A stretch of 64,000 bases of DNA, taken from NCBI GenBank assembly GCA_017558825.1, contig JAFYTO010000011.1, forward strand, positions 92,012 to 156,011, written 5' to 3'. A model generated the notes under the pieces. It made no database searches. It saw nothing but the letters and a program-made list of their open reading frames with translations, and was not told where the DNA came from. Shown piece by piece: positions 59,435 to 64,000 of the stretch. Within the stretch, counting starts at the first letter, position 1, and each line of letters begins with the position of its first letter. The stretch comes from Clostridia bacterium. Lineage in GTDB: Bacteria > Bacillota > Clostridia > Christensenellales > Borkfalkiaceae. Made by a program: the position numbers and the translations under genes.

Positions 59435-60262
59435 TTATTTATTCTCCATTATTACTTTTAACGCGTCATCAAGATTAGACACGTCAACCTTATCAATATT
59501 ACCTTCATCTACAAGACGTGCTGTAGATGGTTTTATTGGTAAACTTGCTAAAACAGGAACGCCGTATTTATTAGCAACGTCTAAAACCTTGCCTTTACCA
59601 AAAATATATTCCTTTTTGCCGCATTCTTCACATTCGTAATAAGCCATATTCTCAACTATGCCTAAAACTGGAATATTTAGCATATTGGCCATTGCAATGG
59701 ACTTTTCTACTATCATATTATTTAAGTCTTGTGGAGTTGTTACAACTATTATGCCGTCAATTTTAAAACTTTGAAAAACCGTCAATGGAACGTCTCCTGT
59801 TCCGGGAGGCATATCAATAAACATAATATCTTTTTCTTTCCACAAAACGTCCGTGTAAAATTGTTGAACAACTGCGGAAATAACAGGTCCACGCCAAACA
59901 ACAGGTTTTGTTTCTTCTTCTAAAAGAAGATTTATGCTCATTACGTCAACCCCGCTTTTAGTAGTAACGGGAATAAGGCCTTGTTCGCTTCCAATAGCCC
60001 TTTGGTTAGGCGTAACGCCAAAAATTTTAGGAATAGATGGGCCTGTAATATCAGCGTCTAAAACCGCCGTTTTAAGCCCTTTATTGTTAGCGTTTATTGC
60101 AAGCATTGAGCAAACAAGTGATTTTCCTACACCGCCTTTACCGCTTACAACCGCAATAATTTTATCTACTTTGCTATCTTTATTAAAGTCTACCGTCAAC
60201 TTTTTTCTATCCTTGCAACTTCCGTCTTTACAAGTTGAACAGTTATGCGTACATTCGCTCAT
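59435..60262 (-). CDS. mrp: Mrp/Nbp35-family iron-sulfur carrier ATPase
   Basis: 275 residues. N-terminal cysteine cluster (CTHNCSTCKDGSCKDRK), deviant Walker A VVSGKGGVGKSLV, switch II DMPPGTGDVPLTVFQS, and the C-terminal CxxC in YYECEECGKKEYIFGKG that binds the bridging [4Fe-4S] cluster. Works as a dimeric ATPase that holds and transfers iron-sulfur clusters to apo-enzymes. First gene of a mrp-yqeY transcript. Confidence 0.93.
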   Translation of the reverse strand: MSECTHNCSTCKDGSCKDRKKLTVDFNKDSKVDKIIAVVSGKGGVGKSLVCSMLAINANNKGLKTAVLDADITGPSIPKIFGVTPNQRAIGSEQGLIPVTTKSGVDVMSINLLLEEETKPVVWRGPVISAVVQQFYTDVLWKEKDIMFIDMPPGTGDVPLTVFQSFKIDGIIVVTTPQDLNNMIVEKSIAMANMLNIPVLGIVENMAYYECEECGKKEYIFGKGKVLDVANKYGVPVLASLPIKPSTARLVDEGNIDKVDVSNLDDALKVIMENK

Positions 60263-60289
60263 AATACACCGCCTTAAAAATATAAATAC

Positions 60290-60318
60290 ATTATAACCTA
60301 AAATTGACAGATTGTAAA
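60290..60318 (-). promoter_or_regulatory. Promoter of mrp-yqeY
   Basis: On the - strand TTTACA (60313-60318), 17 bases, TATAAT (60290-60295). Confidence 0.75.
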
Positions 60319-60354
60319 CTTTTTATGAGTAATAAAAATTTACATAAATAACAA

Positions 60355-60377
60355 AGCCCTTGTAAATAACAAGGGCT
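60355..60377 (-). terminator. Terminator-like hairpin after tRNA-Arg
   Basis: Stem AGCCCTTGT / ACAAGGGCT, five-base loop, four bases downstream of the tRNA 3' end on the - strand, followed by an interrupted T-rich tract. Confidence 0.7.
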
Positions 60378-60381
60378 AGGT

Positions 60382-60458
60382 TGGTCTGCCCGGTTGGAGT
60401 TGAACCAGCATCTACAAGAATCGGAATCTTGTGCCTTATCCTGTTGGGCTACGGGCAG
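60382..60458 (-). tRNA. tRNA-Arg (anticodon CCG)
   Basis: A 77-base cloverleaf read by hand: acceptor CTGCCCG / CGGGCAG with A discriminator and encoded CCA; D stem GCC / GGC; anticodon arm CAAGA-TTCCGAT-TCTTG, anticodon CCG; T arm GCTGG-TTCAACT-CCAAC with one internal C-A mismatch. Decodes CGG. Confidence 0.93.
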
Positions 60459-60476
60459 TTATAGGTTTAGAAAGTT

Positions 60477-62129
60477 CTAAACCTGTTCGTTTTTACGCCT
60501 TTTAACAAGGCTTGTTATTCCTATTGTCACTAAAAATCCAAAAACATATCCTAAAAGGTTAATAAGGATATCTACAAACGAAAAGCCTCTTTCAAAAACA
60601 AAAATGTCAAGTTGCAAAATTTCGCCAGTAAACGCAGTTAACGTTCCCGCTAAAATTGTAAATATAACGGAAAACAAATAAACATGTTTCCTAATAGTTA
60701 CGTTGGCAAGTCTAAAATACACTATTTTTGCAAAAAATGCAAGCAGTGCAAATAGCATAAAATGCCCTAAAATTTTTCTTATTAAATATTCTAACGACGG
60801 CACCGTTTGATACGAAATTTCAAGTTTAACGTTTTCATTATATTTTGCCGTTGCCGTAATTGTAACCTTGCCAAAACCTTGACCTATTACTTTTCCGTTT
60901 TTAACGGTTGCAACTTTTTTGTTAGTTGAAGTCCAAATAAAATCTTCTTCATCTAAATTTTGCCCATCTCCAATAATAGATAGGTAAGTAGTGTAGCCGT
61001 AAACCACGTTCTTATTCGTGCTTATAAACTCTATTTGTGTAGGAGTTTTAAAAATAGAATTAACGTTTAAAATTGCCGTTTTAATACTAAGCCCATCGCT
61101 ATAATATATTTTATACTCAAAAGTGCCTATGCTTTTAGGCGTGACGTATAGTTTATTATTTTCACTTTCTACTTTTAACAAATCTCTATCATAGGATTGG
61201 TACAGCGACGTTTGGCTTTCTAAAAGGTTGCTGTTTGTATCGCTCCTATCGTTAAAAAACTCAATTTCACACTTTTCATTTTTATAAACGTTTATAGTTT
61301 CGTTTGTAAAGGCAAAGTCATTAGTAGGCTTATCTAAATTTGAACTTACAACGTTAACGTTAAAAGATTTTGTAATAGATTGTTCTAAGCCACTTGTAAT
61401 AGTGTTAATATTTTTATACTTTCCGCTAACTAAAATGTCAAACGAACCTACTTTTTTAGTTAAAAACACAAGGGTAGACGTTGATGGTAAAAGTTCAAAA
61501 GCTTCTTCGTCTTCTACGTAAACGGAAAGGCTATTTGGGTCAATTTGCGTATCAATATATATATAGTATAAAGAGCCTATGTTATTAAAAGGGTTAAAGT
61601 AATAGTTTCCGTCAATTTCGCTACTGCCTTTTATAATTTCTAAGCGTGGAATAAATTCGCCGTTTCCAACGGTAACTTCTACTTCGCATTTTATAACGGC
61701 TCTTTCTTCTTTAACGCCTAAACTTGCACTTCCTGTAGATAAAACGTTTACCTCGCCCGTTTTTGAGTTTACGGCCAAAACGTCGGTATTGGTAGAGTAG
61801 TACGTTGGCGTTAAAGAATCATATTCCTTTCCGTCTATAAATTCATAACTTAAAAAGAAGCTTTCGCCAACCATTAGTTCACGATTTGGGATGTTATTAA
61901 GTTGTATGCCTTCGGGGTATTTTTCAGTATTGCCGTTTGCGTTTAAGTCAACGCTTCCGCCCGTTATAAATTTAACCACGTTAGAGAACGTTTGCGAAAT
62001 AAAATCGCTTTGTTTTCCGCTCGAAACAGCGTCGGTTAAAGACGAGCCTATAATAACCACAGTTATTAAAATATAAGCAATAAAACAAAATATAAAACTT
62101 TTACCCTTAAAAAACTCTTTAAGTTTCAT
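60477..62129 (-). CDS. VanZ-family membrane protein with large inserted Ig-like region
   Basis: 550 residues. Residues about 10-30 are a membrane helix followed by SSLTDAVSSGKQSDFISQ, the usual VanZ N-terminal pattern. Then about 400 extracellular residues: a BIG2-like unit at about 74-155 (LTPTYYSTNTDVLAVNSKTGEVNVLSTG), less clear beta domains, and a second BIG2 unit at about 365-445 (DFIWTSTNKKVATVKNGKVIGQGFGKVTITATA). The rest resumes VanZ: LIRKILGHFMLFALL, TAFTGEILQLDIFVFERGFSFVDILINLLGYVFGF. VanZ proteins affect glycopeptide resistance by an unclear route. AAAGG site before the ATG. Confidence 0.82.
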   Translation of the reverse strand: MKLKEFFKGKSFIFCFIAYILITVVIIGSSLTDAVSSGKQSDFISQTFSNVVKFITGGSVDLNANGNTEKYPEGIQLNNIPNRELMVGESFFLSYEFIDGKEYDSLTPTYYSTNTDVLAVNSKTGEVNVLSTGSASLGVKEERAVIKCEVEVTVGNGEFIPRLEIIKGSSEIDGNYYFNPFNNIGSLYYIYIDTQIDPNSLSVYVEDEEAFELLPSTSTLVFLTKKVGSFDILVSGKYKNINTITSGLEQSITKSFNVNVVSSNLDKPTNDFAFTNETINVYKNEKCEIEFFNDRSDTNSNLLESQTSLYQSYDRDLLKVESENNKLYVTPKSIGTFEYKIYYSDGLSIKTAILNVNSIFKTPTQIEFISTNKNVVYGYTTYLSIIGDGQNLDEEDFIWTSTNKKVATVKNGKVIGQGFGKVTITATAKYNENVKLEISYQTVPSLEYLIRKILGHFMLFALLAFFAKIVYFRLANVTIRKHVYLFSVIFTILAGTLTAFTGEILQLDIFVFERGFSFVDILINLLGYVFGFLVTIGITSLVKRRKNEQV

Positions 62130-62152
62130 AAAACTTTACCTTTTAACATTTT

Positions 62153-62181
62153 ATCATAAATATATAATTTAGTAAATACAA
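62153..62181 (-). promoter_or_regulatory. Promoter of VanZ/Ig gene
   Basis: On the - strand TTGTAT (62176-62181), 17 bases, TATGAT (62153-62158). Confidence 0.55.
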
Positions 62182-62188
62182 AAAATAG

Positions 62189-63325
<1,137 letters not shown>

Positions 63326-63364
63326 TTTTTCTTTTCTATATATAATATATAATATAAAAAATAT

Positions 63365-63402
63365 GCGCTCATTATAAGATTGCACTTTTAATGAGCGCTT
63401 TT
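63365..63402 (+). terminator. Intrinsic terminator after mnmA
   Basis: Stem GCGCTCATTA / TAATGAGCGC, 14-base loop, TTTT. Confidence 0.8.
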
Positions 63403-63487
63403 AATATCCAAATTTTCAAAATTTGCGATTATATCGTAAAAAAATAAAAAGGCATTGTGTTTTAAATTAAAAATTTGCAAATAAAAA

Positions 63488-63504
63488 CACAATATATAGT
63501 GTGT
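63488..63504 (+). promoter_or_regulatory. Shared upstream motif, copy 2
   Basis: CACAATATATAGTGTGT, 33 bases before the rrn P1 -35 box; 15 of 17 bases identical to 38022-38038 upstream of rpmG. Confidence 0.35.
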
Positions 63505-63537
63505 AAAAAATTTTTTAAAAAAATGTTGAAAAAACAT

Positions 63538-63566
63538 TTGACAAAATGCGCTAAATGTAGTTTAAT
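63538..63566 (+). promoter_or_regulatory. rrn promoter P1
   Basis: TTGACA (63538-63543), 17 bases, TTTAAT (63561-63566). Confidence 0.7.
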
Positions 63567-63694
63567 AATTGAGCATCGCACAACTTAAAAGCGTATTTTT
63601 AATTAACGTTGCGAACGCTAAAAATGTCAAAAATTATCGTAAAAAAAGTTTTTAAAAAAAATTTAAAATTTCTTTAAAAACAGTTAAAAATTTG

Positions 63695-63723
63695 TTGACA
63701 AGCGTTTTGTAATGTGATATTAT
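63695..63723 (+). promoter_or_regulatory. rrn promoter P2
   Basis: TTGACA (63695-63700), 17 bases, TATTAT (63718-63723); the A/T-tract upstream (TTTAAAAAAAATTTAAAATTT) looks like an UP element. Confidence 0.85.
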
Positions 63724-63945
63724 AAGTAGGCTGTCGTTTGCGACAGGCACTCGAAGAACTGTTGTTCTTCCTTAGTAGATTAAAAATTGAATAGAAGGAA
63801 ATGAATTGTGTTACAAGAGAATTTGTAATAAAAAAGATTTCTGTCAATTTAAAATTGAGTATATTATATGTACCAAAAAAACAGTCAGCAAAAAGACAAT
63901 TAAAATCGTTAGAGCAGTTGAACTTCGGTTCAGCTTTAAGAAATT

Positions 63946-64000
63946 AAACTTAAGGGTTTGATTCTGGCTCAGGACGAACGCTGGCGGCGTGCTTAACACA
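63946..64000 (+). rRNA. 16S ribosomal RNA, 5' end
   Basis: The universal 5' region is present from about 63953 (AGGGTTTGATTCTGGCTCAG, then GACGAACGCTGGCGGCGTGC); the gene runs off the window. The exact 5' end is placed by analogy with E. coli, seven bases before this motif. Confidence 0.95.

Larger units (their letters stand above)
63403..63945 (+). other. rRNA operon promoter and leader region
   Basis: 543 bases without a protein gene. It holds an AT-rich upstream stretch with a copy of the rpmG-region motif (63488), two strong promoters (63538 and 63695) and a 16S leader of about 220 bases with hairpins CTGTCG-TTTG-CGACAG (63731-63746), GAAGAAC-TGTT-GTTCTTC (63753-63770) and TGAAC-TTCG-GTTCA (63919-63932). 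Confidence 0.8.

Noticed and set aside
63326..63360. AT-rich TATAATATATAATATAAA run after mnmA as a promoter
   Set aside because: Several -10-like strings but no -35 partner at proper spacing, and a terminator follows immediately.

Overview
This window is a gene-dense stretch of a low-GC, single-membrane bacterium, most probably an anaerobic Clostridia-type Firmicute. The evidence is the AT-rich codon use, strong purine-rich ribosome binding sites, TTGACA/TATAAT-type promoters with 17-base spacers, lipoprotein signals with Lgt, a Pot polyamine system, and the start of a 16S rRNA gene with a Firmicutes-like 5' end. I see no CRISPR array, insertion sequence, phage gene or integrase.

Region by region. 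1-12321 (+) is a seven-gene run that looks like one transcript ending at a strong hairpin terminator: the 3' part of an MBG-repeat surface protein, a zinc-ribbon protein, a long coiled-coil protein, a protein with a C-terminal HExxH metallopeptidase-like domain, a 1530-residue superfamily 1 helicase with a degenerate nuclease tail, a basic helical protein, and a Vps4/katanin-like AAA ATPase with an MIT-like N-terminus. This is the best candidate here for an undescribed system. 12397-14232 (-) is a CASTOR/POLLUX-like channel. 14544-30370 (+) is a long metabolic run. It starts with an unusual set (class V aminotransferase, ceramidase-like hydrolase, YjbQ-family protein, FGGY kinase, MFS transporter, fucose/arabinose isomerase-like protein, aldose epimerase). 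It continues with methionine synthesis (metF, a separate MetH-activation protein, metH without its activation domain), an SstT-like symporter, a HAD phosphatase and a D-threonine aldolase-like enzyme.

30419-33221 (-) holds a chrA pair, lgt and a degenerate acyltransferase-like protein. 33337-35053 (+) is a two-component system, convergent with trkH-trkA (35095-37918, -). 38204-41613 (+) is the core expression cluster rpmG-secE-nusG-rplK-rplA-rplJ-rplL, with two L1-binding-type RNA elements and an L10 leader, but without rpoB after rplL. 41872-45138 (+) carries an SPFH protein, a DUF1858 protein and a zinc-ribbon membrane protein (resembling Bacillus YdjI/YdjG), plus a cyclophilin-like lipoprotein.

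45349-50353 (+) is a polyamine uptake operon (XRE-cupin regulator, potABCD) whose promoter spacer is filled by an 18-bp perfect palindrome. Then follow a calcium P-type ATPase (-), DUF368 and ttcA (+), rhaB (+), a Kef/NhaP-type antiporter (+), an acidic conserved protein (-), yqeY and mrp (-), tRNA-Arg(CCG) (-), a VanZ-family protein with a large inserted Ig-like region (-), mnmA (+), and a two-promoter rRNA leader running into 16S at the right edge.

No database search was run. Family calls rest on motifs recognised by eye. Start codons were moved from the longest possible frame where ribosome binding sites or family N-termini decide it.
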